Origin: Lachnocurva sp029100405
GTDB lineage: Bacteria; Bacillota; Clostridia; Lachnospirales; Lachnospiraceae
Length of the DNA: 64,000 nt
Assembly: GCA_046263755.1 (NCBI GenBank)
Contig: JBJYZC010000002.1
Location: forward strand, 62,001 to 126,000
Direction of reading: 5' to 3'
The notes below the pieces were generated by a model. It worked only from the letters and a program-made list of their open reading frames with translations, was not told where the DNA came from and searched no databases. The number at the start of each line of letters is the position of its first letter. The first letter of the stretch is position 1. This document shows, one piece after another, positions 23,853-32,949 of this stretch. The position numbers were made by a program, and so were the translations under genes.

Positions 23853-24695
23853 TTATTTAATCGCTCTGCCGTCTCTTCTTCTTACGATAAGCTTGTTGGA
23901 ATGCTTCTTGGCCTTTCTGGTCTTAAGTCCAAGAGCAGGCTTACCCCAAGGAGTAGAAGGACCGGGACGTCCTACAGGAGCCTTACCTTCACCACCACCA
24001 TGAGGATGGTCATTCGGGTTCATGACGGAACCACGAACGGTCGGTCTCCAGCCCATGTGTCTCTTACGTCCGGCCTTACCGATCTTAACCAGGTTGTGAT
24101 CGCCGTTTCCAACGACACCGATGGTTGCGCGGCAAGCCAGAGGAACCATACGCATTTCTCCGGAAGGAAGACGAAGGGTTGCATAACCGTTTTCCTTAGC
24201 CATCAGCTGTGCAGAGTTACCAGCGGAACGAACCATCTGGCCACCCTTGCCCGGATAAAGCTCAATATTGTGTACAGAAGTACCTACCGGAATATTCTCC
24301 AGAGGAAGGCAGTTACCTACACGAACTTCAGCCTCAGGACCATTGGATACAACCATGCCGTCGGTCAGGCCTGCAGGTGCAAGGATATAGGACTTTGTGC
24401 CGTCTGCATAAGCAATCAGAGCGATGTTAGCGGTACGATTCGGATCATACTCAATACCGAGAACCTTTGCAGGGATACCGTCCTTGCGTCTCTTGTAATC
24501 GATGATTCTGTACTTCTTGGTGTTTCCGCCGCCGTGATGACGAACGGTGATCTTACCCTGATTGTTACGTCCAGAATTCTTCTTGATCTTAACGACAAGG
24601 GATTTCTCAGGAGTCTTCTTGGTGATCTCGGAGAAATCAGAGCCGCTCATATTTCTTCTGGAAGGCGTATACGGGTTATATGTCTTAATTCCCAT
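23853..24695 (-). CDS. rplB: 50S ribosomal protein L2
   Basis: A 280-aa protein near the peptidyl-transferase centre. The key C-terminal segment MNPNDHPHGGGEGKAPVGRPGPSTPWG, with the conserved His, is present, and the start GIKTYNPYTPSRRNMS is typical. Confidence 0.98.
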   Translation of the reverse strand: MGIKTYNPYTPSRRNMSGSDFSEITKKTPEKSLVVKIKKNSGRNNQGKITVRHHGGGNTKKYRIIDYKRRKDGIPAKVLGIEYDPNRTANIALIAYADGTKSYILAPAGLTDGMVVSNGPEAEVRVGNCLPLENIPVGTSVHNIELYPGKGGQMVRSAGNSAQLMAKENGYATLRLPSGEMRMVPLACRATIGVVGNGDHNLVKIGKAGRKRHMGWRPTVRGSVMNPNDHPHGGGEGKAPVGRPGPSTPWGKPALGLKTRKAKKHSNKLIVRRRDGRAIK

Positions 24696-24758
24696 TGTAT
24701 AAATCCTTTCTTAATGTTTGTTATCGCACTTTCATGTGCATACTTGATTCGCCTAAGA

Positions 24759-25058
24759 TCAAAGACCTTCGAAGATCTCGATCTCCTTGGAATCCTCGGT
24801 CAGAGTTACAACTGCCTTCTTGGTAGCAGCAGTACGACCGGTAACAGCGCCTCTGCGCTTGTTCTTACCCAGAACATTGATGGTGTTAACAGACTTGACC
24901 TTTACGCCGTCGAACATCTTCTCAACAGCTTCCTTGATCATGGTCTTGTTGGCATCCTTATGTACAAGGAATGTATACTTCTTATCACCCATCATGCTCA
25001 TGCTCTTCTCGGTTACGACCGGACGGATGATGGTATCGTAATACTGAACATTAGCCAT
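24759..25058 (-). CDS. rplW: 50S ribosomal protein L23
   Basis: A 99-aa tunnel-exit protein that docks trigger factor and SRP (YDTIIRPVVTEKSMSM, then VKSVNTINVLGKNKRRG). Its ATG overlaps the rplD stop, so the two are coupled. Confidence 0.97.
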   Translation of the reverse strand: MANVQYYDTIIRPVVTEKSMSMMGDKKYTFLVHKDANKTMIKEAVEKMFDGVKVKSVNTINVLGKNKRRGAVTGRTAATKKAVVTLTEDSKEIEIFEGL

Positions 25059-25678
25059 TATGCGTATACCTCCTCAATCTTCTGTACAGCATCCTTAGTA
25101 AGGACTACTGTGTTGTACTTCAGAACGTCGAATACGTTCAGTGTATTTGCCGGAAGGGTCTTAACATTCTGGATGTTCCGAGCGGACATATAGACATTCT
25201 TGTCGCTGTCAGCGGTAACAACCAGAGCCTTCTCAACGTTCAGGTTCTTCAGAACATTTACCATGTTCTTGGTTTTGATTTCGTCAAACTTCAGCTCATC
25301 AAGAACAAGAAGCTTCTTCTCTTCTACACGGGAAGTCAGTGCAGACTTTAATGCTGCTCTCTTTTCCTTCTTGTTCATCTTGATGCTGTAGTCACGCGGT
25401 ACCGGTGCGAATACCATGCCGCCGCCGGTCCACTGAGGAGCACGAGTGGATCCCTGTCTTGCATGACCGGTTCCCTTCTGTCTCCAAGGCTTTCTTCCGC
25501 CACCGGAAACCTCAGATCTGGTCTTCGCCTTCTGGGTGCCCTGACGGTTATTTGCAAGCTGGGTCTTAACAGCGAGCTGAACCAGATGCTCATTTACATC
25601 TACGCCGAATACTGCGTCGTTCAGTTCGATCGTGCCAACTTCCTTGCCTTCCATATTATATACGGATACTGTTGCCAT
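25058..25678 (-). CDS. rplD: 50S ribosomal protein L4
   Basis: A 206-aa protein. The start MATVSVYNM at 25678 has AGGAGG upstream; the frame extends nine codons further without a site. The tunnel loop (GGRKPWRQKGTGHARQGSTRAPQWTGG) is intact. In several bacteria L4 represses the S10 operon by binding the leader, which makes the leader before rpsJ of interest. Confidence 0.97.
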   Translation of the reverse strand: MATVSVYNMEGKEVGTIELNDAVFGVDVNEHLVQLAVKTQLANNRQGTQKAKTRSEVSGGGRKPWRQKGTGHARQGSTRAPQWTGGGMVFAPVPRDYSIKMNKKEKRAALKSALTSRVEEKKLLVLDELKFDEIKTKNMVNVLKNLNVEKALVVTADSDKNVYMSARNIQNVKTLPANTLNVFDVLKYNTVVLTKDAVQKIEEVYA

Positions 25679-25701
25679 CGAATGGTCCTCCTTTCTTACT
25701 C

Positions 25702-26379
25702 TCAAGCCTTAACGGATTCTTTGATCGTTACCAGAGCCTTCTTTGCTCCGGGAACTGCGCCGCGGATCAGGAGTAAGTTGTTTTCTGCATCTACACGAAC
25801 TACCTGAAGATTCTGTACAGTGGCCTGTACGGATCCCATATGTCCAGGCATTCCCTTGCCCTTGAATACACGGCTCGGGGTAGATGAAGTACCATTAGAA
25901 CCCTGATGACGATGGAACTTAGAACCGTGAGCCATAGGTCCTCTGTGCTGGCCAAATCTCTTGATCGCACTCTCGAAACCATGTCCCTTGGTGATTGCGG
26001 TCACGTCAACCTTGTCACCCTCAGCGAAGATATCTGCCTTGATCTCATCAGCCAGCTTGTAATCAGCTGCATTCTCGAAACGGAACTCGCGGACGTACTT
26101 CTTCGCAGAAACGCCAGCCTTTTCAAAATGTCCCATCTCCGGCTTATTTGTGCCGTGTCTGTGAGCAACAGTCTTCTTGCCCTGAGCGTCCTTCTCAGTT
26201 ACCTTTACAGCGTTGTCATAAAAGCCAACCTGTACGGCATCATAACCATCGTTGTCAACAGTCTTGATCTGAGTTACTACGCATGGTCCTGCTTCCAGGA
26301 CAGTTACAGGAATGAGCTCGCCGTCTTCACTGAAGACCTGTGTCATTCCAAGCTTTCTTGCCAGAATAGCTTTCTTCAT
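25702..26379 (-). CDS. rplC: 50S ribosomal protein L3
   Basis: A 225-aa assembly-initiator protein, MKKAILARKLGMTQVFSEDG, with the extension RFGQHRGPMAHGSKFHRHQGSNG that reaches the peptidyl-transferase centre. A gap of 136 nt separates it from rpsJ and holds no gene. Confidence 0.98.
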   Translation of the reverse strand: MKKAILARKLGMTQVFSEDGELIPVTVLEAGPCVVTQIKTVDNDGYDAVQVGFYDNAVKVTEKDAQGKKTVAHRHGTNKPEMGHFEKAGVSAKKYVREFRFENAADYKLADEIKADIFAEGDKVDVTAITKGHGFESAIKRFGQHRGPMAHGSKFHRHQGSNGTSSTPSRVFKGKGMPGHMGSVQATVQNLQVVRVDAENNLLLIRGAVPGAKKALVTIKESVKA

Positions 26380-26515
26380 TTGAGTATTCCTCCTACTCTA
26401 CAGCGGAACGCAATTTGCTTCGGATGAAATAGGACATCGTCTGCGCGCGTTCATTATAGGTAAACGGGGTTACCTTAGTTACCTTTTTGAAATGTAAACC
26501 GTAATCTTCTTTGGA

Positions 26516-26833
26516 TTACTTCTCTTTCATCTTGATGTCGATGTAGACACCTGCAGGCATTTCCAGTCTGGAAAGTGCCTCGACCGTCTTCTGGGTCGGA
26601 GTCAGGATATCGATGAGTCTCTTGTGTGTTCTTCTCTCAAACTGCTCACGGGAATACTTGTACTTATGTACTGCGCGAAGGATCGTAACTACTTCCTTCT
26701 TGGTTGGAAGGGGTACCGGTCCGCTGACTACTGCACCGTTCTTCTTAACGGTTTCGATAATCTTCTGTGCGGATGCATCTACCAGTTCGTGATCGTAAGC
26801 CTTGAGTGTGATTCTCATTACCTGAGTTGCCAT
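26516..26833 (-). CDS. rpsJ: 30S ribosomal protein S10
   Basis: A 105-aa protein, first gene of the S10 cluster. It contains AYDHELVDASAQKIIETVKKNGA and PTKKEVVTILRAVHKYKYSREQFERRTHKRLIDI. S10 is also NusE, the antitermination partner of NusB. A 225-nt structured leader and a good promoter lie upstream. Confidence 0.98.
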   Translation of the reverse strand: MATQVMRITLKAYDHELVDASAQKIIETVKKNGAVVSGPVPLPTKKEVVTILRAVHKYKYSREQFERRTHKRLIDILTPTQKTVEALSRLEMPAGVYIDIKMKEK

Positions 26834-26871
26834 AAAAAAAGCCGCCTCCTTATTCGTACTTTTTGTCGTAC

Positions 26872-26972
26872 GACAAGTGGTGACTGTACACTACTCCGTG
26901 TGTGTCCTATTCTCCACACACGCTGGTTTCTACTTTGCAGTAGACCTGAATTGTTACGTACAGTGACTTGTC
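26872..26972 (-). promoter_or_regulatory. Structured S10-operon 5' leader (multibranch RNA)
   Basis: On the minus strand an outer stem GACAAGT/ACTTGTC and a second stem ACTGTAC/GTACAGT enclose two hairpins: TCTACT/AGTAGA and CGTGTGTG/CACACACG. All arms are perfect. The element lies about 40 nt upstream of rpsJ and downstream of its promoter. This is how ribosomal-protein autoregulatory leaders look. L4 or S10 itself could be the ligand; that is inference. Confidence 0.65.
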
Positions 26973-27065
26973 GCCAGTTTCTTGACTTGACATTCGCTCC
27001 GCGGAATTACCAGCCTCATAGGCTGCAACTTCTCGTTTCATCGCTATCATGTCACAGCAATTGAT

Positions 27066-27094
27066 ATCATACCGTCTTTTTTCAGGTCATGCAA
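27066..27094 (-). promoter_or_regulatory. Promoter of the S10 operon
   Basis: TTGCAT, 17 nt, TATGAT on the minus strand. Directly upstream (27100-27125) are A-tracts that look like an UP element for alpha-subunit binding, as expected for a highly expressed operon. Confidence 0.75.
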
Positions 27095-27141
27095 GTGGTT
27101 TTTATATTTTTTTGTATTTTTTTTGAAACATTGTAGTATCC

Positions 27142-27166
27142 TGCCCCGTCGCAAGCCGGCGGGGCA
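27142..27166 (-). other. GC-rich hairpin after the methyltransferase gene
   Basis: TGCCCCG/CGGGGCA with an 11-nt loop, just past the stop of the gene at 27176. There is no T-run after it, so it is at best a partial terminator or a stabilising 3' hairpin. Confidence 0.4.
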
Positions 27167-27175
27167 GATGATCGA

Positions 27176-28108
27176 TCATACACGCTGTCCCGTGAATCTG
27201 CCTGCAGCTCCACAAGGGAGGACCAGACCGGATTCTGTCACCGGCAGACCTACTTCGTCGGCTTCAACCGTGCCAGGAAAATCCTTCAGGGCGGTGCTGA
27301 TCATATAGTGAAGGACAGCCGGCTGCAGGCCGGTCGTATAAGAGTTCACCAGGAAGAAGAGCGGATCAGGTGCAAGGACCTGTGCCGTTAGTTTGATGAG
27401 GTCGTAGACATTGTCTTCCAGCTTCCAGATCTCGCCCTTGGGTCCTCTTCCATAGGAAGGGGGATCCATAATGATTCCATCATATTTATGGCCGCGGCGA
27501 ATCTCCCGCTCGACAAATTTTCTGCAATCATCAACCAGCCAGCGGATTGGAGCATCGCCAAGGCCGGATGAAACGGCATTTTCCTTTGCCCAGTTGACCA
27601 TTCCCTTGGCCGCATCAACATGTGTTACTTCTGCTCCGGCAGCCGCTGCTGCAATCGTCGCTCCGCCGGTATAGGCAAAGAGGTTCAGGACCTTGATCGG
27701 TCGGTTTACATTTCTCTCCTTTTCCTTCTTTATAATAGAAGAAAACCACTCCCAATTGGCGGCCTGTTCCGGGAAGAGACCGGTATGTTTGAAGTGAAAG
27801 GGCTTGAGGTGAAAGGTCAGACAGCCGTCATTTCCCGGATACCATCCTAGCCGCCCGCTGCCTGCTCCGGAAAACTCATAGCGAATGGTCCACTCCTCCG
27901 GAAGGTCGAAGAATTCCCAGTCACCGCCGCCGCGGCTGCTTCTGTGATAGTGGGCATTCAGCTTTCTCCAGGCGGGGTTGGTCTTCGGGGTATCCCAGAT
28001 GACCTGAGGATCCGGACGAAGCAGGGTGTATTTCCCCCAGCGTTCCAGCTTTTCCCCTTCCGAACAGTCTATGACTTCATAGTCCTTCCAATTTTTTGCT
28101 AAATACAT
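27176..28108 (-). CDS. Class I SAM-dependent methyltransferase (RlmI/RlmK-like)
   Basis: A 310-aa cytosolic protein. The N-terminal 130 residues are an RNA-binding-type beta domain (LLRPDPQVIWDTPK). The Rossmann methyltransferase follows, with the SAM loop VLNLFAYTGGATIAAA near residue 145, the acidic end of strand 2 (VTHVDAAKG), and the catalytic-type MDPPSYGRGPKGE near 225. It belongs with COG1092 / Methyltrans_SAM proteins, several of which methylate 23S rRNA. The PUA domain of RlmI is not evident, so the target base cannot be told. It is upstream of the S10 promoter and transcribed in the same direction. Confidence 0.8.
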   Translation of the reverse strand: MYLAKNWKDYEVIDCSEGEKLERWGKYTLLRPDPQVIWDTPKTNPAWRKLNAHYHRSSRGGGDWEFFDLPEEWTIRYEFSGAGSGRLGWYPGNDGCLTFHLKPFHFKHTGLFPEQAANWEWFSSIIKKEKERNVNRPIKVLNLFAYTGGATIAAAAAGAEVTHVDAAKGMVNWAKENAVSSGLGDAPIRWLVDDCRKFVEREIRRGHKYDGIIMDPPSYGRGPKGEIWKLEDNVYDLIKLTAQVLAPDPLFFLVNSYTTGLQPAVLHYMISTALKDFPGTVEADEVGLPVTESGLVLPCGAAGRFTGQRV

Positions 28109-28177
28109 TTCCAGTCCTTCTCCTTTTTATCATCACGAGAATACGAATTTCACTCTGGTGTACGATTTTCCATCTTC

Positions 28178-28321
28178 ACATAAGTCCTGATAGCGCAGGA
28201 CATGGCTTGCATTACAAACCACACTCTCGACCTAGCGCAGGACATGGCCTGCATTACAAACCACACTCTCGACCTAACGCAGGGCATGGCCTGCATCACA
28301 AACCACACTCTCGACTTATGT
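28178..28321. repeat. Three 42-bp tandem repeats flanked by an 8-bp inverted repeat
   Basis: Three head-to-tail units (28193-28234, 28235-28276, 28277-28318), nearly identical, each with a GCAGG/CCTGC small hairpin and the constant segment ACAAACCACACTCTCGAC. The block is bounded by ACATAAGT (28178-28185) and ACTTATGT (28314-28321). The period is a multiple of three, so frames stay open through it, but there is no ribosome site or gene-like composition. It fills most of a 334-nt gap. Confidence 0.85.
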
Positions 28322-28443
28322 ACCAAGCATTTTAGCATATCCTTAGGGGAAATAAAAACAGTAATGAGCGTCAGAAACACTCCTACGAAATTGTTTCCAT
28401 GGCTTTTCAGACAAGCAATGTCATTGATTCTTTCATAAGATCC

Positions 28444-29841
28444 TCATAGGCTAAAGTCAAAGCTTTTCCTCCTTTGCCCCTGTTTCACATTGAGAAGAAT
28501 CGACATCAGTTCCCCGGACTCTTTTTGACGAAAGAAGGCAATCGCCTGGTCTGTATTTTCTTCTGTGAAGAAATGCAGATCCGAAAGTGCCTGAAGACTT
28601 TCTCCATCGCTATGATCCCGGATCAGTTTTAGGATTTCTTCCATGTCTGTCAGAATCCGTTTGCGGATCGAAGCTTCCGTTTCCTTTTTCAGGTGCCTGC
28701 CCTGTTTTAGCCGGGAAATAGACAGATGCAGTTTTTCCAGGTTCCATCCGCCTTTCAGGAGGTTCTCGTCATATTCCCCATAATCGTAGCGATGACCGTT
28801 TTTCCCAAAGGAAGCCAGGAGGCGATTCATAAGATAACCATACTCAGACGGGAAAAGGATCTCGGTCCAGCCGTCTTCCTCCTCGAGATATGCTTTCTTC
28901 AGCCGGCAGTCCGTAAAAGCCTCTGCCCCGATCCTTTCAAGTGTCCTTGGCAGACGAACTTCCGTGATCTTGCTTCCATAGAAAGCCTCTGCCGCGATTG
29001 CTGTCAATGGGCCATTCAGTTTTTGAGAAATGTCGACCAGGTCGCCGGTGAAGTCCGGTTCTACATAAATTGCTGTGTAGCTGTAAGGAGTTGTTTCCCG
29101 ATCTTCTTTCCTTTTCAGAAGGATACAGCCCTGAGAGACCGACAAGACCGGATTCCCTTCTTCAATCCGAACAGAAAGGCCCGGATCTTCATCCTCTTCC
29201 TTTTCCACCGAGAAAGCAGCCTCCGAGATTTCCTGTACGGAGGCTGGCAAAATCACTTCTTCCAGTCTCTGTGCCGAGAACAAGGCATGTTTCTGAATTC
29301 CTCTGCAGTCCTCTGCCAAACGGTATCTCCGGTGTGGATTCTCATGGTGAACAAGAGCCAGATATTTCCTTCCATTGATGAAATAGATTCCATACCCATC
29401 ATCACTATAGTTTGGATTCCCCTCTTCCAGCTCCAGTTCGATCCCCCATTCCCCGGGTTCTTCCATCCACTCTACTGTCTTTGGTATGAAAAGACTCGTA
29501 AGCTGCGTTGCATGAAAGGCATTTTTCCCAATATAGACCAGGCCCGAATTCAGTTGAATCTTCTGAAGGCAGACGGCGAATTCCAGAGCTTCCTCTTCAA
29601 TGACCCGAATGCTGTCCGGCAGAACGACTTCTTCCACCAAAAGTCCATTCTCATAGAAAAGATGCCTGCCCAGACGTCCGACCGGAAGGCCTTCGATTTC
29701 CCCGGGAATCTCTATCCGGCTCTGACCGCCGGTACATGAGAGAAGTCGAATGGTCTGATCTGTAAGGATCTCATAGTGATAGATCGCCTGATTTTTTGGA
29801 TCTATCCACTCTTTTACTTGCTCTGATCTTGCATTATCCAC
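28444..29841 (-). CDS. Leucine-rich-repeat protein (BspA-like LRR_5)
   Basis: A 465-aa protein without signal peptide or membrane segment, so probably cytosolic. The N-terminal two thirds hold LRR_5 repeats of the form EEVVLPDSIRVIEEEALEF, TSLFIPKTVEWM, EEVILPASVQEISEAAF and TEVRLPRTLERIGAEAF. The last 140 residues are charged helices, ending QGQRRKSFDFSL. BspA-type repeats bind proteins. The gene starts 30 nt after the MoxR ATPase, so it looks like the third member of the VWA-MoxR operon and may supply the target-binding part. The function is unknown. Confidence 0.75.
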   Translation of the reverse strand: MDNARSEQVKEWIDPKNQAIYHYEILTDQTIRLLSCTGGQSRIEIPGEIEGLPVGRLGRHLFYENGLLVEEVVLPDSIRVIEEEALEFAVCLQKIQLNSGLVYIGKNAFHATQLTSLFIPKTVEWMEEPGEWGIELELEEGNPNYSDDGYGIYFINGRKYLALVHHENPHRRYRLAEDCRGIQKHALFSAQRLEEVILPASVQEISEAAFSVEKEEDEDPGLSVRIEEGNPVLSVSQGCILLKRKEDRETTPYSYTAIYVEPDFTGDLVDISQKLNGPLTAIAAEAFYGSKITEVRLPRTLERIGAEAFTDCRLKKAYLEEEDGWTEILFPSEYGYLMNRLLASFGKNGHRYDYGEYDENLLKGGWNLEKLHLSISRLKQGRHLKKETEASIRKRILTDMEEILKLIRDHSDGESLQALSDLHFFTEENTDQAIAFFRQKESGELMSILLNVKQGQRRKSFDFSL

Positions 29842-29871
29842 AATTTTTCCTCAGTTTTCCATGGACCATGT

Positions 29872-31395
29872 TTATTTCTGCCCGTTTTTTCGCATATCTT
29901 CTATATCTTTTATCTCTTCCATCAGTTCCTGATTCCGTTCGAAGACCATAAGTCTTTTATTATGGCGGTAATAGCCACTGCAGCCATTTTCGGCAATGAA
30001 GGCTGCTGCGTTCTTATCAACGGTCAGTTCCGTCACAAGAACCAGCATCTCATTGTCATCTCCGAAGACATCTTCCACGAAGGTAAAGAGATGATCCAGT
30101 TCTTCCGAAAGACGCGGTGTCTCTTGCAGCATTTCCTGAACCCTTTCCTGGAATTCCTGATTGACCAGGGCAAAATCATGATCTGTCTGATCATCTCCTT
30201 CGCTATCCAGGCGGTCCCAGCATGCCCGGACAAAACGCAGACAGTAAGCATAGGCATGGATCGATTCGCGACTCAGATTTCCTGCAGCCTTCTTCTGCTT
30301 TTGTTCTCTCTCCATCCGATCTTTCAGTTTCTGCAAGGCCTCATGAATGGACCCGGTCTCACTCTCCTTCATTTCGGCCAGTTTCCCATGCAGCATCTTC
30401 AGGGCATTTTCCTTCTCCATATGCTTTCGAATGCGGGGCTGAATCGCCTCCAAAAGCAGACCCGTAATGGTCAGACGCTCATCGAAGCCGGCTGCCCTGG
30501 CTCGATCCCGAATCTCTGCGCCTTCTCTTCCCAATAGAATGGAAGGAATCTGATAGTCCGATTTATATTTCTCATAGAGGGCATAATAGGTGGCAAATTC
30601 CCTGGCGATCCGGGGCGAACGGATGTACTGGCCGATCAGGATCTCATCAACGGGGAAGCCCTTCTCTTCATAGAGATAGAGTGCCTCCGACAGATCCTCC
30701 CAGCCCCGGGCAGTGACATAGCGCTTCTCATGTGCCGTGTTTTCCATATGATAAAAGTTATCCTGGTGGATTTCGAGATAGGTCAGGATCGCCTTATGGA
30801 CGCCGCGTTTCTTGGCATATATTTTCCAGGCTTCGAAATCCGGTGTGATCTCCAGAAGGCGGAGCCGGTCCAGGGTGACCACGTCAAATTCCCTTACCGA
30901 CCGATTGTATTCCGGCGGGTTTCCGGCAGTGACAACGACCCAGCCTTCCGGCACCTGATGGGTTCCGAAGGTCTTGTATTGAAGGAACTGCAGCATGGAC
31001 GGGGCCAGAGTCTCAGAGATGCAGTTAATCTCGTCGAGAAAGAGAATGCCCTCGCGGATCCCGCTTTCCTCCATCGTGTCATAGATCGAAGAGATGATCT
31101 CACTCATGGTGTAATTGGTCACGTCATAAGGCTTGCCATCGAATTCTTTATGGACGATAAAAGGAAGACCAAGGGCGCTCTGTCTCGTGTGATGCGTCAT
31201 GGAGTAGGACACGAGGGAAAGATTCATCTCCTCCGCGATCTGTTCCATGATAGCTGTCTTTCCGATACCGGGTGCACCGACAAGAAAGATGGGGCGCTGT
31301 TTCTCGACCGGGATCCGGTAATTTCCAAACTCATCCTTGGTGAGATAGATTGCTACCGAGCGCTTGACCTCTCTTTTTGCTTCCTGAATATTCAT
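29872..31395 (-). CDS. MoxR-family AAA+ ATPase
   Basis: A 507-aa protein with an N-terminal AAA+ module: Walker A VGAPGIGKTA near residue 42, Walker B ILFLDEINC near 118, sensor 1 VVVTAGNPPEYNRS, and an arginine-finger region TLDRLRLLEI. The C-terminal 200 residues are helical and charged (KLKDRMEREQKQKK). MoxR ATPases act as chaperones that remodel or activate partner proteins, often with a VWA protein encoded next door. The VWA gene lies directly upstream in the transcript (58-nt gap). The substrate is not known. Confidence 0.88.
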   Translation of the reverse strand: MNIQEAKREVKRSVAIYLTKDEFGNYRIPVEKQRPIFLVGAPGIGKTAIMEQIAEEMNLSLVSYSMTHHTRQSALGLPFIVHKEFDGKPYDVTNYTMSEIISSIYDTMEESGIREGILFLDEINCISETLAPSMLQFLQYKTFGTHQVPEGWVVVTAGNPPEYNRSVREFDVVTLDRLRLLEITPDFEAWKIYAKKRGVHKAILTYLEIHQDNFYHMENTAHEKRYVTARGWEDLSEALYLYEEKGFPVDEILIGQYIRSPRIAREFATYYALYEKYKSDYQIPSILLGREGAEIRDRARAAGFDERLTITGLLLEAIQPRIRKHMEKENALKMLHGKLAEMKESETGSIHEALQKLKDRMEREQKQKKAAGNLSRESIHAYAYCLRFVRACWDRLDSEGDDQTDHDFALVNQEFQERVQEMLQETPRLSEELDHLFTFVEDVFGDDNEMLVLVTELTVDKNAAAFIAENGCSGYYRHNKRLMVFERNQELMEEIKDIEDMRKNGQK

Positions 31396-31453
31396 AAGAT
31401 TCCTTTCTCTTTTGCCAATTTACGAACGCCTGCATCGTTTGTATACAGTAGCT

Positions 31454-32899
31454 CTACGAGATATTTTCTCCAAGTTCCATCTCTTCCATCTCCTGCCCGG
31501 AGAGTGCATAAGTCATCGCCCATTCCGGTGTTTCGTGATAGCTTGCGCCGCTTTCTTTTAAAATGAAGGCCGTTTTGAAGTCCGGCTCTTCTGCAGGAAA
31601 CATGCCCATGCCGTCGGTAAAATACAATAATCCGCATAGATCGAAATACTCGCCGGCCTGAACCTGTTCCTTTACATAAGTAAATACAGGGCGAAAGTCA
31701 GTTCCCCCTCCGCCATGGATCTCAATCGAATTCATGTAAGAATCGAAATCTTCTTCGCTTTCGATCTTCACATCCTTCTGGACTTCACAATCGCATTGTA
31801 TGATATGAAGATTCATTCTCCGGGTAAAAATATCCGTGTTTTTTAAGATCGAATAGGTCCGGTTCAGAAAGGCCCTTACGGCATTGCCCTGACAGGAGCC
31901 TGAGGTGTCAATGGCAATGACAAAGTCTTTGATCTTCGCTGCATCCCGATATTCCAGAGGCTCGATCAGTGGCATATTGCCATACATTTCCATCCCGTAA
32001 TGGTAATAAATATAGTCAAAAGAATCCGGGTCGAGATGTACTTCCTCTGTCATCCTGGCAAAGCTTTTGAGGAAGTCCGTATAATCTTTCTCATCTCGGC
32101 GGATGTCATCGATCTTTGAAACGAGATCATTGGGAGTGAGTCCCATATTCTCTTCTTCGTTTGCAATATTCAGCTTGGTCTGGGCGCCGATCTTCTTCCA
32201 GCTTTCTTCGGTCTCCGGATTGGCCATGAGCATACGCCCATCCTGATTGGATTCACCATTGCCTTCCTTTATGCTATTCATCCAGAACTGATGGAGATCA
32301 AAATGAAAGAGATCCTTCCTCTGCATCCACTCTTCGCGGAGGTCTTTCTTTTCCCGCAAATTGTGATAGATCCGCTCTGCTGTAAGCTGCCCGACGGTCT
32401 CGGATAAATCCTTCAGGAGGGAGCGCCGCTTGTTGTCATCCGAAAGTTCTGTTTCCCTAAGCTCCAGTGACAGCAGTTTGTCCTCTACCGCCAGATCACT
32501 TGCCAGATCCCAGGCTTCCATATCCATTTTTTCATATTGAAAAGGATGTCTGTAAATACAGTGAAGAAGCAGATGAAGATAGGTATGACAGATGCGCTCC
32601 GGGCTCGCTTGATAGCCCTCGATCAATGCATCCGGGTTCACAAACAGCACCTGACCGTTCGTACCCATTCCCGCCGGAATGGCTGCTTGTCCTTCCCTGT
32701 CCAGCCAGCCGCTGAAATCTTCCGGCAGATAGTAGTATTCCGGCATAATAAGGATTGCCCGGTTGAAGTAAGGCATGCGAAGAACCAGGCGGTCTCTGAC
32801 AAGGTTTAGTATCTTATGCGACAGCCGCTCCAAGGGATCCGGCTCATGATCTACGAATAATTGTGCAATATGACCTGGCATACCATCTATAAGACCCAT
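31454..32899 (-). CDS. VWA-like protein with a metallopeptidase-like N-terminus (DUF2201 type)
   Basis: A 481-aa protein. The N-terminal half resembles the putative metallopeptidase domain found before VWA domains; the zinc helix reads HTYLHLLLHCIYRH, without the Glu of HEXXH. The C-terminal part is a VWA-like domain with the metal site DTSGS near residue 345, the Thr in GGGGTDF and the Asp of YFTDGMG. It is the first gene of the VWA-MoxR-LRR operon. The family pattern is that a MoxR ATPase works on or with the VWA protein. No signal peptide is present. Confidence 0.85.
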   Translation of the reverse strand: MGLIDGMPGHIAQLFVDHEPDPLERLSHKILNLVRDRLVLRMPYFNRAILIMPEYYYLPEDFSGWLDREGQAAIPAGMGTNGQVLFVNPDALIEGYQASPERICHTYLHLLLHCIYRHPFQYEKMDMEAWDLASDLAVEDKLLSLELRETELSDDNKRRSLLKDLSETVGQLTAERIYHNLREKKDLREEWMQRKDLFHFDLHQFWMNSIKEGNGESNQDGRMLMANPETEESWKKIGAQTKLNIANEEENMGLTPNDLVSKIDDIRRDEKDYTDFLKSFARMTEEVHLDPDSFDYIYYHYGMEMYGNMPLIEPLEYRDAAKIKDFVIAIDTSGSCQGNAVRAFLNRTYSILKNTDIFTRRMNLHIIQCDCEVQKDVKIESEEDFDSYMNSIEIHGGGGTDFRPVFTYVKEQVQAGEYFDLCGLLYFTDGMGMFPAEEPDFKTAFILKESGASYHETPEWAMTYALSGQEMEEMELGENIS

Positions 32900-32949
32900 G
32901 GCAGTCCTCCGGAAAACTGGTTAAAAGATTCGAGGTATCGAGAAAATCC

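Noticed and set aside
23829..25193. A 454-codon plus-strand frame opposite rplB, rplW and rplD
   Set aside because: Antisense shadow of strongly conserved ribosomal genes; no ribosome site or recognisable product.
27142..27166. Hairpin after the methyltransferase as a full terminator
   Set aside because: No T-run follows the stem, so it is kept only as a hairpin.
28193..28318. Repeat array as a possible CRISPR or as a repeat protein
   Set aside because: The units are contiguous without unique spacers, and the frames through them have no ribosome site or gene-like end.
28726..29739. A 337-codon plus-strand frame opposite the LRR gene
   Set aside because: No family-like segments; the LRR reading on the minus strand is clear.
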